A DNA stretch of 32,279 bases from Alphaproteobacteria bacterium (GTDB lineage: Bacteria > Pseudomonadota > Alphaproteobacteria > Caulobacterales > Maricaulaceae). Each line of letters begins with the position of its first letter. Within the stretch, counting starts at the first letter, position 1. Under the pieces are notes generated by a model. The model was given only the letters and a program-made list of their open reading frames with translations. It did not search any database and was not told where the DNA came from. Below are positions 1 to 10,828 of the stretch, one piece after another. The translations under genes and the position numbers were made by a program. The stretch is taken from assembly GCA_016124665.1 (NCBI GenBank), contig WGNH01000020.1:1-32279 (forward strand), read 5' to 3'.

Positions 1-905
1 AGCGCTCCACCGTTGCCCAGATCGTGAAAACGCTCGAGGAAAACGGCGCGATGGAATACACCACCGTTGTCGCCGCGACCGCCTCCGATCCGGCACCGAT
101 GCAGTTCCTGGCACCGTTCACCGCCTGCACGATCGGTGAATATTTCCGCGATAACGGCATGCACGCCCTTATCGTTTATGATGACCTGTCCAAGCAGGCG
201 GTCGCCTATCGCCAGATGTCCCTGTTGCTGCGCCGTCCGCCGGGCCGCGAAGCTTATCCGGGTGACGTTTTCTATCTGCACTCCCGCCTGCTGGAGCGTG
301 CGGCCAAGATGAATGACGAGATGGGCGCCGGTTCGCTGACGGCCCTGCCGGTCATCGAAACCCAGGCCAATGACGTGTCGGCCTATATCCCGACCAATGT
401 GATCTCGATCACTGACGGCCAGATCGTCCTTGAAACCGACCTCTTCTTCCAGGGCATCCGCCCGGCGGTGAATGTCGGCCTGTCCGTGTCCCGCGTGGGC
501 TCTGCTGCCCAGACCAAGGCGATGAAGCAGGTGGCCGGCAAGATGAAGGGCGAGCTTGCCCAGTATCGTGAAATGGCGGCCTTTGCGCAGTTCGGTTCCG
601 ATCTGGACGCCGCAACCCAGCGTCTCCTGAACCGGGGCCAGCGCCTGACCGAGCTTCTGAAGCAGCCGCAATTCTCGCCGCTGTCGATGGAAGAGCAGGT
701 CTGCGTGATCTTCGCCGGTACGCGCGGCTATCTGGACAAGGTGCCGGTGGGCAGTGTCCGCCAGTTCGAGGCCGAATTCCTGCGGCATCTTCATGCCGAT
801 CACGCTGCGCTTCTGGCCGCTATCCGCGACGAGAAGAAGCTGAGCGATGACAGTGAAAGCAAACTGACCTCCGTGGTCGAGGCCTTCACCAAGAATTTCG
901 CTTAA
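1..905 (+). CDS. atpA: ATP synthase F1 subunit alpha, 3' part
   Basis: This is the C-terminal part of the regulatory, nucleotide-binding alpha subunit of the cytoplasmic F1 head. The reading frame is open from base 3 with no start codon of its own, so the gene begins before the window. Visible family signatures are [32 protein letters not shown] and [20 protein letters not shown], the last followed by the helical C-terminal domain. The Walker A motif lies upstream of the window. The stop is 22 bases before atpG, as in a normal ATPase operon. Identification is certain; only the 5' end is missing. Confidence 0.98.
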   Translation, partial: RSTVAQIVKTLEENGAMEYTTVVAATASDPAPMQFLAPFTACTIGEYFRDNGMHALIVYDDLSKQAVAYRQMSLLLRRPPGREAYPGDVFYLHSRLLERAAKMNDEMGAGSLTALPVIETQANDVSAYIPTNVISITDGQIVLETDLFFQGIRPAVNVGLSVSRVGSAAQTKAMKQVAGKMKGELAQYREMAAFAQFGSDLDAATQRLLNRGQRLTELLKQPQFSPLSMEEQVCVIFAGTRGYLDKVPVGSVRQFEAEFLRHLHADHAALLAAIRDEKKLSDDSESKLTSVVEAFTKNFA

Positions 906-927
906 GGGCAGGGTTTAGGAGAGCCGC

Positions 928-3278
<2,351 letters not shown>

Positions 3279-3299
3279 GACTTTCTATCATTCGAATTG

Positions 3300-3333
3300 A
3301 AAAGGCCGGTCATTGCGACCGGCCTTTTCTTTT
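3300..3333 (+). terminator. Rho-independent terminator after atpD
   Basis: A perfect 12-bp stem (AAAAGGCCGGTC / GACCGGCCTTTT) closes a 5-base loop ATTGC and is followed by TCTTTT. The A and T runs on the two sides could let it work in both directions, but the only gene ending here is atpD. It separates atpAGD from the downstream exported-protein genes and atpC. Confidence 0.93.
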
Positions 3334-3372
3334 GCGTGCTCGTCCGCCAAGCTTTGCCGGCAGGAGAAGCGT

Positions 3373-4032
3373 ATGAAAATTTTCATGACAGCAACATTCG
3401 CCGCCAGCCTCGCAATGGGCGCGGGTGTCCACGCCCAGAACACTGAGTCAACGACTCCGGATTTCGCGGTAAATGCCAACGATGCGGCGTCTATCACGGC
3501 ATTCAACTCAGCCCGTCTGCCAGATTTTCAAAGCACCGCTTCTGAAGGAGACATATACGGCTATACGTCAACCGTGCTTTTCTACTATGTCGGTGGTCTC
3601 GAACAGGCAGGCGGTTCGCTGATCGCGATTGATCGGATTTGTGACCCGCAGCCTGAAACGCCGGGGCGAGGCGTGTGTGACTGGCAGTATCGCTACGCAT
3701 CACTTCAGGCGCCGCTGACCGATCCGGCCACGGCACACCCGCCGGATCAATTGGAAATATTTACGGCGCGGCCGAGCGATTGTCCGGCCATCGCGGACCT
3801 TCTGGCCGAATTCCGGATCGGACCGGACCCAGCGCCTTATGATGTCTGGATGGGCTCCACGCCGCAGGCGGACCTTTATGACCGCCAATACCGCCGTCTC
3901 GAGATTGTAATCGGGCCGGCTTATGCGCCAGCAGCTGATATTCTGGTCGAGGGAAGCCGCAATCCCTGGCTCCGTAACATCGCCGTACAACTGCAATCGC
4001 CCCTGCGCGCCTGCAGAGAGGATGGAGAGTAG
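3373..4032 (+). CDS. Exported hypothetical protein between atpD and atpC (first)
   Basis: I do not recognise a family for this 219-residue protein. The ATG at 3373 follows a good AGGAGA ribosome binding site. The N-terminus MKIFMTATFAASLAMGAGVHAQ is a signal peptide with a probable cleavage after VHA, so the mature protein should be periplasmic or secreted. The mature part has cysteines in ICDPQPETPGRGVCDW, in PSDCPAI and near the C-terminus (RACRED), which could form disulfides. The next gene starts 3 bases after its stop and shows a similar cysteine layout, so the pair may be diverged duplicates. Function is unknown. Confidence 0.8.
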   Translation: MKIFMTATFAASLAMGAGVHAQNTESTTPDFAVNANDAASITAFNSARLPDFQSTASEGDIYGYTSTVLFYYVGGLEQAGGSLIAIDRICDPQPETPGRGVCDWQYRYASLQAPLTDPATAHPPDQLEIFTARPSDCPAIADLLAEFRIGPDPAPYDVWMGSTPQADLYDRQYRRLEIVIGPAYAPAADILVEGSRNPWLRNIAVQLQSPLRACREDGE

Positions 4033-4035
4033 ATC

Positions 4036-4812
4036 ATGATCGCAAGAATTCTTATCGCAGGACTGGCCTTGTTATTCGGTGCCGCTGCCTCTCCGCCTCC
4101 GCCGCCACCCGAGGCACCCGATGTCGCTCAGGGCGAGTTTGACGGCTTTCCGGGGCCGGACTTATGGCGCGCCTGGCAACGCGCCACCTATGATGCAGCG
4201 GCCAATGGCGCGCTGGAACGCTTTGAAAGCTATAATGCCGATCAGCCAAACGCGGTCATCGAAACCGAAGGCCCGCGCGGCCAACGGGGATCGCCCTTCT
4301 ACTGGACTGAAGTCTTCCGCTTTGCGTTCAACGAGATTTGTCGGAACGAGATCTGCCAATGGCGCTTTCATCAGGTCAGCATTGAAGGCGAAACAACAGA
4401 TTTTGATGCCATAGCTGAACGTCTTTTTGATGGAGCCGCAGCTGCCGACTATCTCCGCTCGAACGGGCTGGAGCCCGGACAGGCCATAACCGGGGAACAC
4501 CGCGCCTTCGGCCGGCAAGCCGAACTGAATGTAGCGGTGGCCGATCGCATTGGTTTCGTGACCTATCTGGAAAGCGATTGCGCCGCTGTCGGGCAATGGC
4601 AGCAACGTTATGAAGGTCAAATGCCTCCGCAGGTCATGACACCGGAGGGCGGAATACCGCCGCAGCCTCTTCCGCCCTTGCCGTTCAATGTTGCCATGCA
4701 GCTCGATATGCCCGGTTGGGCCGTGGGGTCAGATGAGCCCTGGGTCCGCCGCGAAGATAGCCGCGACCGTGCCCTTCTGGATTTGCTGGGGGCATTGCCA
4801 CCAAGCTGCTGA
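4036..4812 (+). CDS. Exported hypothetical protein between atpD and atpC (second)
   Basis: This 258-residue protein belongs to no family I recognise. It opens with a hydrophobic signal peptide (MIARILIAGLALLFGAAAS) and then a run of six prolines, so it is probably exported. Cysteines occur in EICRNEICQWRF, ESDCAAVGQW and at the extreme C-terminus (PPSC). The C-x(n)-CxW and SDCxA patterns echo the preceding gene. A second proline-rich stretch precedes the last 50 residues. The start follows a GGAGA site, and the 3-base gap to the upstream stop suggests cotranscription with it. Confidence 0.78.
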   Translation: MIARILIAGLALLFGAAASPPPPPPEAPDVAQGEFDGFPGPDLWRAWQRATYDAAANGALERFESYNADQPNAVIETEGPRGQRGSPFYWTEVFRFAFNEICRNEICQWRFHQVSIEGETTDFDAIAERLFDGAAAADYLRSNGLEPGQAITGEHRAFGRQAELNVAVADRIGFVTYLESDCAAVGQWQQRYEGQMPPQVMTPEGGIPPQPLPPLPFNVAMQLDMPGWAVGSDEPWVRREDSRDRALLDLLGALPPSC

Positions 4813-4900
4813 GGACGGCGTCGCCACCGAGTGATATCGCCTCTCCACAAGTGCGAAAAGGCCTGCTAGAAGCCACCGCGAAAGACGAGGATTCTCTGCC

Positions 4901-5302
4901 ATGGCTGACAAACTTCATTTCGATCTTGTTTCGCCCGAACGCCGCCTGTTCCAGGGCGATGTCGATATGGTCGTTGTGCCGGGTGAAGACGGCGATTTCG
5001 GTGTCCTACCGGGGCATGCACCCGTGATGAGCGCTATCCGCTCCGGGGCCATTTCCGTGCATGACGGACAAGATGTCCGCCGCACTTTCATTCATGGCGG
5101 TTTTGCCGAAGTCACACCGGACGGTCTGACCGTGCTCGCCGAGGAGGCCATTGATCTGGCCTCTGTCGACCGCGAACAACTGGCAAAAGACCTGACCGAA
5201 GCGAAGGAAGATATCGGCCTCGCGCGCGATGATCTCGAGCGTACACTCGCCGAAGCGAAACTCGCCAAGTTCGAAGCGCTGACCGAAGCGTTGAACGGCT
5301 GA
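4901..5302 (+). CDS. atpC: ATP synthase F1 subunit epsilon
   Basis: The 133-residue protein has the N-terminal beta-sandwich of the epsilon subunit (FDLVSPERRLFQGDV, then VVPGEDGDFGVLPGHAPV) and a charged C-terminal helical part. It joins gamma to the c-ring and can restrain ATP hydrolysis. It normally follows atpD directly. Here two exported-protein genes and a terminator lie between them, so it probably depends on a promoter after 3333. Its stop overlaps the frame of the next small membrane protein. Confidence 0.97.
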   Translation: MADKLHFDLVSPERRLFQGDVDMVVVPGEDGDFGVLPGHAPVMSAIRSGAISVHDGQDVRRTFIHGGFAEVTPDGLTVLAEEAIDLASVDREQLAKDLTEAKEDIGLARDDLERTLAEAKLAKFEALTEALNG

Positions 5303-5598
5303 CCGGTTTTCTCGACAGTCTCGGCCTCACCGACTTCATCGGCATTTCCGGTGTGGCGCTCATCCTCTTCGCCTATTTCTGGCAGCAGACGCGCGGCGTT
5401 CGTGACGATGACTGGCGCCATCCTGTCATCAACGGCATCGGCGCGGTGCTCTTGCTGGTTTCGCTGGTCTACAAGCCCAATCCGGCGTCCATACTGATCG
5501 AGTTCTGCTGGTTCGCGATCAGCATTATCGGGCTGGTCCGTGCCCTCCGGAACCGTCAGCGCGCAAAACGTGCGAAGGCCTCGGCCACGTCTTCATAG
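5299..5598 (+). CDS. Small multi-pass membrane protein, CBU_0592-like
   Basis: The protein has about three hydrophobic segments (GISGVALILFAYFW, NGIGAVLLLVSLVY and ILIEFCWFAISIIGLVRAL) and a basic C-terminal tail. The pattern resembles the small CBU_0592-type membrane proteins, whose function is not established. The start is uncertain. The first in-frame GTG (5353) would cut into the first membrane segment, while the frame is open and family-like from CTG at 5299, which overlaps the atpC stop as CTGA. I chose 5299 because it restores the segment LTDFIGISGV. The 3' end overlaps rppH tail to tail by about 43 bases. Confidence 0.65.
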   Translation: MTGFLDSLGLTDFIGISGVALILFAYFWQQTRGVRDDDWRHPVINGIGAVLLLVSLVYKPNPASILIEFCWFAISIIGLVRALRNRQRAKRAKASATSS

Positions 5599-6044
5599 AC
5601 GCTGCGTTTCCAGCCAATGATCAGCGGCGGGACGTTTTCCAGCTTTTCCCAGCGCCATTCTGCGAATTCCTGTGGCGGGACAGCTGTCAGATCGAAATCC
5701 GCGTCGCGTCCGGTATAGCGGAAGGCAAACCAGCGCTGTTTCTGGCCTTTCCACTTGTAGCGTTTCTGGTCCGGCCGCGGCGGCAGGCCGGGCGGAAAAT
5801 CATAGGCCAGCCAGTGATCGATGGATCCCAGCAATACGAGCTGGTCCGAGCGGGCACCGGTTTCCTCGAAAGCCTCGCGGCGGGCCGCGGCCTCGGCATC
5901 CTCGCCCGCATCCATTCCGCCTTGCGGAAATTGCCAGATATGCGGGCCGTCGACATCCGCGCGGCGGCCGATCCAGACGAGTCCGTCCGCATTGAACATG
6001 ACGACGCCGGCATTGGCCCGGTGTTGCGGATAGGGGTCGCCCAT
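5556..6044 (-). CDS. rppH: RNA pyrophosphohydrolase (Nudix)
   Basis: This 162-residue Nudix hydrolase should remove pyrophosphate from the 5' end of triphosphorylated mRNA and so start its decay; related enzymes hydrolyse diadenosine polyphosphates. The Nudix box spans residues 42-64 (GGMDAGE, seven residues, then REAFEETGA) and is complete. RRADVDGPHIWQFPQGG and the later YKWKGQKQRWFAF are typical of RppH. The start ATG overlaps the stop of the preceding deacetylase-like gene as TGATG, which fixes it at 6044 and suggests coupled translation. Confidence 0.95.
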   Translation of the reverse strand: MGDPYPQHRANAGVVMFNADGLVWIGRRADVDGPHIWQFPQGGMDAGEDAEAAARREAFEETGARSDQLVLLGSIDHWLAYDFPPGLPPRPDQKRYKWKGQKQRWFAFRYTGRDADFDLTAVPPQEFAEWRWEKLENVPPLIIGWKRSVYEDVAEAFARFAR

Positions 6045-7234
6045 CAGTGAGCGGAAGTGGCGGAGGCTGCCGATCCGCTGCGTTCCGCCTGCTGCCGCGC
6101 CATCACGGCAGACGGCGGGGCCAGCGCATAACCGCGGGCCTCGAGGCCTTCCGCCCAACGCGCAACCTGGTCCACAGTCGAGCGATAGGCAAACCCGGCC
6201 CCGACGGACGAACCGTTCTGCAGGGCGAGGGCTTCCAGCGTCAGCAAGCGGTCGTCCACAGCCGACGGCGAGGGATCTTCATCCAGCACCCGGTCGGCAA
6301 TTCCCCACCTTGCCCCGGCATTGCCGCCAGCCGCTTCAATTGTCGAGCGGCGGCCCGTCCCGTCATGCAGGAAGGAAACGCCGCGTTCCTCAAGTGTCGC
6401 CATCAGATGGCCCAGCGCGGGTTCCGACGTCGAGAACCGGGCGCCGAGATAGTTGGTCATGGCGAAATAGCCGGTCGCCTGGCTCATCAGCCAGTAGAGA
6501 CGGCGTGAATTTTCCGAATTGGGTGCATCCGCCAGCAGGGTGTGCGGACCCGGATCATTATTCGGATAATCAAACGGTTCCATCGGCACCTCGACCAGGA
6601 CTTCATGTCCGGCAGCGCGGGCACGGTCGATCCAGCTCTGCAGATCACGGGCATAGGGCGCAAAACTCAGCGCCACTTCCGGCGGCAGTTCGTCAATGGC
6701 CGATTCGGTTACGGCGCGGTTCAGGCCCATACCGCCAATCACCACCGCGATCATCGGTGTGTTGGGGTCGCCATGCCAGGGACGGGCATAGGCCTGATCC
6801 GGGCGTGTTCCATCCGGACCGATTGCGGGCAGCGGGCCGGACGGTCCCGGCGTGGTCAGCCCCGCCAGCGGCGCCGCGACAAGCGCATCCGGATCGGTTT
6901 GGCGGGCATGCTCGGCTTCTGCCTGCGCCGGGTCGGAACCCTGCCCGGTCGGTGCCTGGAAAGTTTCCGGCACGCCGGACAGTGTGGGTTCGATATCGGT
7001 GTCGGGTTCGGTGAATTCGACCGGGCGGCGCGTTTCCACGGTCTGGACGACTTCCGGCGGCGGCGCGGGCAGAGGCGCAAGCGCCTGGCGTGCAACCGGC
7101 GGGCGTCCGGCCGGATCGCCCAGAAAGGCAATCATCAGCGCACCGATGCCGAACAACAGTGCAGCGCCGAGCCCGGCGAGCGCCGGTGCCCTGAATGCCT
7201 GTGTCGCGCGTAGTGGTGTACTGCTCATCTTCAC
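6044..7234 (-). CDS. Divergent polysaccharide deacetylase family protein (YibQ/DUF610-like)
   Basis: The protein has 396 residues with an N-terminal membrane anchor (ALAGLGAALLFGIGALMIAFLG), a Pro/Ala/Thr-rich linker to about residue 150, and a periplasmic deacetylase-like domain beginning PMIAVVIGGMGLN. The segments LSFAPYARDLQSWIDRAR and EVLVEVPMEPFDYPNNDPGP are family signatures. The usual metal-binding Asp-Asp after the first strand is replaced by Gly-Gly, common in this divergent family, so catalysis is doubtful. A GTG at 7234 and an ATG at 7228 are both possible starts. It lies between ctpA and rppH. Confidence 0.88.
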   Translation of the reverse strand: MKMSSTPLRATQAFRAPALAGLGAALLFGIGALMIAFLGDPAGRPPVARQALAPLPAPPPEVVQTVETRRPVEFTEPDTDIEPTLSGVPETFQAPTGQGSDPAQAEAEHARQTDPDALVAAPLAGLTTPGPSGPLPAIGPDGTRPDQAYARPWHGDPNTPMIAVVIGGMGLNRAVTESAIDELPPEVALSFAPYARDLQSWIDRARAAGHEVLVEVPMEPFDYPNNDPGPHTLLADAPNSENSRRLYWLMSQATGYFAMTNYLGARFSTSEPALGHLMATLEERGVSFLHDGTGRRSTIEAAGGNAGARWGIADRVLDEDPSPSAVDDRLLTLEALALQNGSSVGAGFAYRSTVDQVARWAEGLEARGYALAPPSAVMARQQAERSGSAASATSAH

Positions 7235-7342
7235 CCGGCAAATCAGCCTGCCAGCCCGGCCGAATCACACGACCGGGCCTTTGCCTGATTGCTGCCCGCT
7301 TGCGGGTAAGAAAGGGTTAAGACGGAGGCCGGAAATCCGTGA

Positions 7343-8635
7343 CTATTGCAGCGCGGCCTGTTCGCGGGTCGAGAGGCTGGCCAGGATTTCCAGCGCGCGT
7401 TCAAGCTGGAAATCATCGCCTTCATAATCTTCCGGCGGCATCTCGATGGCCGCAATATTCTCGGCTTCGCGCTCGGCCCCGTCTTCATTCTGCAACGCGC
7501 CGTCCAGTGCCGACTCGCTGTAGCCTTCCGCGCCTTCCTCGATCCGGCGGAAAGCCACCAGCCAGTCCGGAATGATGCCGGTCGCCTGGATGGAACGGCC
7601 CGAAGGCGTGTAATAGCGCCCGGTCGTCAGACGCAGCCCGCCATCCCGTCCGCCCCGCAGCGGAATCAGCGTCTGGACAGATCCCTTGCCGAAGCTGGTC
7701 CGGCCGACCAGCGTGGCCCGTTGCCGGTCCTGCAGGGCACCGGCAACGATTTCCGATGCACTGGCAGAGCCTTCATTGATCAGAACGACAATGGGCGCGC
7801 CATTGATCATGTCGCCCGGGCGGGCATTGAAACGCTGGTTTTCGGCCGGATTGCGATAGCGCGTGGTCACGATCTCGCCGCCATCAAGGAAGGTATCGGT
7901 CACGCCGACAGCCTGATCCAGAAGCCCGCCCGGATTGAACCGCAAATCCACCACGACGCCCGGGATGGTGCCGTCAAAAGCGTCCCGCATCTCGGCAATC
8001 GCTTCGTGCAGGGTTTCCGTGGTGTGCTCGTTGAAACCGGCAATCCGCAGATAGCCATAACCGTCTTCCTCACGCCAGGCGACGGTCCGCAGCGGAATGA
8101 TTTCGCGAACCAGATTCAGATCGAAATTGTCCTCGCCTTCGCGGGCAATGGTTATGGTCACCGGCTCACCGACCGGGCCGCGCATCAGATCGACCGCTTC
8201 ATCGGTCGAAAATCCGACAATGGAGGAACCGTCAACGGCTATGATCTGGTCGCCCGGCAGCAGGCCGGCACGTCCGGCGGGTGTATCCTCATAGGGCGAG
8301 ACAATGGTGATAAGGTCATCGCGCAAGGTGATCTCCATTCCGAGACCGCCATATTCACCCCGGGTCGAGACCTGCATGTCCTGGAAACTGTCCGGCGACA
8401 GATAGGAAGAGTGCGGATCAAGGCTTTCCAGCATGCCCTCAATGGCGGCTTCGATCAGCGCCGCATCGTCCACATCGGTGACATAATCCGACTCAATCCG
8501 GGACAGGACATCGCCAAACAATTCCAGCTGGCGATAGGTGTCCTCGCGCGAATTGTCGAAACCTTCGGCGGATACGGCGAGCGCCCCGGCGCCCAGCGCA
8601 AAAGCGATAGCTGCAGCAATGAAATTCAAACGCAT
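7343..8635 (-). CDS. ctpA: C-terminal processing peptidase (S41 family)
   Basis: This 430-residue exported serine protease has a signal peptide (MRLNFIAAAIAFALGAGALA, with VSA before the cleavage), a PDZ domain at about residues 90-165 (GGLGMEIT, GLLPGDQIIAVDG) and an S41 catalytic domain. The expected Ser-Lys dyad is Ser292 in NEGSASASEI and Lys317 in SFGKGSV; I matched the 25-residue spacing to the family. Such enzymes trim C-termini of periplasmic proteins and regulate cell-wall hydrolases. The neighbour upstream is an EnvC-like protein, an arrangement usual in alphaproteobacteria and consistent with a joint role in the envelope. Confidence 0.95.
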   Translation of the reverse strand: MRLNFIAAAIAFALGAGALAVSAEGFDNSREDTYRQLELFGDVLSRIESDYVTDVDDAALIEAAIEGMLESLDPHSSYLSPDSFQDMQVSTRGEYGGLGMEITLRDDLITIVSPYEDTPAGRAGLLPGDQIIAVDGSSIVGFSTDEAVDLMRGPVGEPVTITIAREGEDNFDLNLVREIIPLRTVAWREEDGYGYLRIAGFNEHTTETLHEAIAEMRDAFDGTIPGVVVDLRFNPGGLLDQAVGVTDTFLDGGEIVTTRYRNPAENQRFNARPGDMINGAPIVVLINEGSASASEIVAGALQDRQRATLVGRTSFGKGSVQTLIPLRGGRDGGLRLTTGRYYTPSGRSIQATGIIPDWLVAFRRIEEGAEGYSESALDGALQNEDGAEREAENIAAIEMPPEDYEGDDFQLERALEILASLSTREQAALQ

Positions 8636-8664
8636 GATCTAACGAGTCCTTTTTCTCGCCCGCA

Positions 8665-9885
8665 CTATCCAGACCGCGATCTGACCCTTAACCAGGGCTC
8701 GGGGTCAACCGCTGTTTCTCCGCGCCGTATCTCCAGATACAAATCCGGTGCCATTTCGCCGCCGGCCGGCATCTCGCCCACTGGCTCGCCGGCCAGAACC
8801 GACTGGCCCGCCTGGGCATACACGGAAGCCAGCCCGGCTAGAACAATATAGTAGTCATCGCCCGTACTCAGGATCAATAGTCCGTTATAAGTATTAAATG
8901 AACCGGCATATTCAACACGCGCGTCGAACGGGGCGACCACCTGCCCGCCGGCGCGGGCACGGATCCGGATGCCTTCCAGCGGTTCGCCATTCTCGTCAGC
9001 CTGCCGGAAACGCAGGACAACAGGCCCTTCCACAGGCGGCCGCAGCTCGCCCCGGCTGTCGGCAAACCGCAAGGTTTCGATCGGGGCCATTGCCGCCCGC
9101 GCAGCCACCAGCCCGTCCTCGGGCCGAAGCGCCGGAGCAGGTATATCGTCGCTCCGGATCAGACGTCTTGGATTAAAGCGGGGTGAAATTTCTGTCATGC
9201 CCCGGACCGTTTCCAGCAATTGCCGTAAACTGCGGGCCTGCGCGCCGGCTGTTGCGGCAACATCCGCCAGGCGCTCGGCCTCGCCCCGGCGGCGGGCTTC
9301 CAGCTCCCGGCGCTCGGCCAGTAACCGGTTGATCTCGGTCTGACGCGCATCCAGCTCGGCTTCCGTGGACACAAGGTCCAGACGCTCGGCTTCGGCCGCC
9401 TCGCGGACACGGCGCAGGTTTTCCAGCTCTGCGGCCAGAGCTTCCGCGCGCGCCTGTAATTCCGGCGTGATGGCCGCCAGAAGGCTGGCGGCGCGGGCCG
9501 CCTCTTCGGCATCGCCCGGAGCGGCGGCCAGCGCGGGGGGTGTGCCGCGTTCAATTCTTTGCAGGGCCGCAAGAACATCGATCAGGGCTTCGCGGTCCGA
9601 GAGGAGCCGGTCCAGGATGACGGTTTCCTCGGCGGCCAGGCCGGCAATCCGGCGCTCGATTTCCAGCGCGGCCTGCTCGCTCGCTGACACGCGCCCGGCC
9701 GCGCTGACCAATCGCGTCTGCAGATCGACAATCTCGGCGGCGAGGGCTTCGGCTTCCCGGCGTGCCGCAGCGGCGCGCTCTGCCGCCTCGTTTTCTTCCT
9801 GTTCCAGGCGTTCGATTTCGGCCGGATCCGGCACGGGCGGATCGCTCACCGTCTGCAAGACCAGAATGAGCGCGGAAAGCCACAT
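8665..9885 (-). CDS. EnvC-like murein hydrolase activator with degenerate LytM domain
   Basis: The protein has 406 residues: an N-terminal hydrophobic segment (MWLSALILVLQTVS), a long Ala/Glu/Arg-rich coiled coil from about residue 20 to 225, and a C-terminal LytM/M23-like domain (PVEGPVVLRF ... GGQVVAPFDARVEYAG). The zinc ligands of active M23 peptidases (HxxxD and HxH) are not visible: the expected positions read NTYNGLLILS and LYLEIRRG. It is therefore more likely to activate cell-wall amidases during division, like EnvC, than to cut peptidoglycan. It starts 5 bases after rlmH. Confidence 0.9.
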   Translation of the reverse strand: MWLSALILVLQTVSDPPVPDPAEIERLEQEENEAAERAAAARREAEALAAEIVDLQTRLVSAAGRVSASEQAALEIERRIAGLAAEETVILDRLLSDREALIDVLAALQRIERGTPPALAAAPGDAEEAARAASLLAAITPELQARAEALAAELENLRRVREAAEAERLDLVSTEAELDARQTEINRLLAERRELEARRRGEAERLADVAATAGAQARSLRQLLETVRGMTEISPRFNPRRLIRSDDIPAPALRPEDGLVAARAAMAPIETLRFADSRGELRPPVEGPVVLRFRQADENGEPLEGIRIRARAGGQVVAPFDARVEYAGSFNTYNGLLILSTGDDYYIVLAGLASVYAQAGQSVLAGEPVGEMPAGGEMAPDLYLEIRRGETAVDPEPWLRVRSRSG

Positions 9886-9889
9886 GACA

Positions 9890-10360
9890 TCAATCCCGGT
9901 GATAGGGCGATCCGGACAGGATGGAGACCGCCCGGTAGAGCTGCTCGGCGAGCATGGCGCGCACCAGCATGTGCGGCCAGACCGCTTTGCCGAAGGATAA
10001 CATCATGTCCGGCTTGCCAAAGGCTTTAACGTCCAGCCCGTCAGCGCCGCCGATGATGAAGCAGGCCTCCCGCATCCCGTCATCCCGCCAGCGGGCGAGC
10101 GCATCGGCCAGATCACGCGAGCCCAGCGCTTTTCCGCGCTCGTCCAGCAGGCACAAGGCGGCTCCCTCGGGGATTTGTGCCGCCAGGGCAGCGGATTCGG
10201 CCGATGATGACCGGAAGGGTTTGGGATCGATTTCCGTTTCCACAAGCGGTCCGAGCGCGAGCTGGGGCCCACTGGCACGGATCCGCTCGGCATAACGCTG
10301 GATCAGCTCGCGTTCCGGCCCGGACTTCAGCCGCCCGGATGCGATGATCCGCAATTGCAT
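9890..10360 (-). CDS. rlmH: 23S rRNA (pseudouridine1915-N3)-methyltransferase
   Basis: This 156-residue SPOUT methyltransferase acts on helix 69 of 23S rRNA in assembled ribosomes. The SAM-binding knot is visible in CFIIGGADGL and in the C-terminal RAMLAEQLYRAVSILSGSPYHRD, nearly invariant in RlmH. The length matches the family. It follows rsfS by 6 bases, the classical rsfS-rlmH pair that joins two 50S-subunit functions in one transcript. Confidence 0.97.
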   Translation of the reverse strand: MQLRIIASGRLKSGPERELIQRYAERIRASGPQLALGPLVETEIDPKPFRSSSAESAALAAQIPEGAALCLLDERGKALGSRDLADALARWRDDGMREACFIIGGADGLDVKAFGKPDMMLSFGKAVWPHMLVRAMLAEQLYRAVSILSGSPYHRD

Positions 10361-10366
10361 GCCGGA

Positions 10367-10798
10367 TCAGCTTTCCGGCTTGTCCGGTGAATCCACCGAC
10401 CACATGCGCTCCAGATTGTAGAATGTGCGCACTTCCGGCCGGAAAACATGCACGACGACATCGCCGGCATCGATCAGCACCCAGTCGGCCGTGGCCAGAC
10501 CCTCGGCCCGGGCACGCCCATGGCCGGCTTCCTTCAGCGCCCGCAGGATATGATCGGCGATGGCGCCGACATGCCGGTGCGAACGGCCGGAGGCAATGAT
10601 CATGAAGTCGGTGACCGATGATTTTCCACGCAGGTCGATGGAAATGATATCTTCCGCCTTGTCGTCCTCCAGAAGCCCGATGATCAGGCTTTCCAGATCT
10701 TCTCCGGCGGCGTCCTCATCCTTGAGGATTACCGGGGCGGTCTCGGCGGACTTGGCCGTCCGGTCGGTTTGCGTGGTCAGTGGTCTGCTCCTGCTCAA
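10367..10798 (-). CDS. rsfS: Ribosome silencing factor
   Basis: The RsfS domain starts around residue 35 (LESLIIGLLEDDKAEDIISI) and contains DLRGKSSVTDFMIIASGRS and DWVLIDAGDVVVHVF. RsfS binds L14 on the 50S subunit and blocks subunit joining when nutrients are short. The only non-CTG upstream start in frame is TTG at 10798, which gives a tail of about 30 extra residues before the domain, so the N-terminus is uncertain. It lies 30 bases after egtD; nadD, normally its direct neighbour, is one gene further upstream. Confidence 0.93.
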   Translation of the reverse strand: MSRSRPLTTQTDRTAKSAETAPVILKDEDAAGEDLESLIIGLLEDDKAEDIISIDLRGKSSVTDFMIIASGRSHRHVGAIADHILRALKEAGHGRARAEGLATADWVLIDAGDVVVHVFRPEVRTFYNLERMWSVDSPDKPES

Positions 10799-10828
10799 AG
10801 GTCAACGGCTTTCAGCCTAGCACAGACT

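Noticed and set aside
5672-7213. Long plus-strand frames opposite rppH and the deacetylase-like gene
   Set aside because: They are shadows of the minus-strand genes in GC-rich DNA, without family signatures.
7235-7342. Hairpin CCCGC/GCGGG after ctpA as a terminator
   Set aside because: It is short and no T-run follows on the minus strand, so readthrough into the next gene is more likely.
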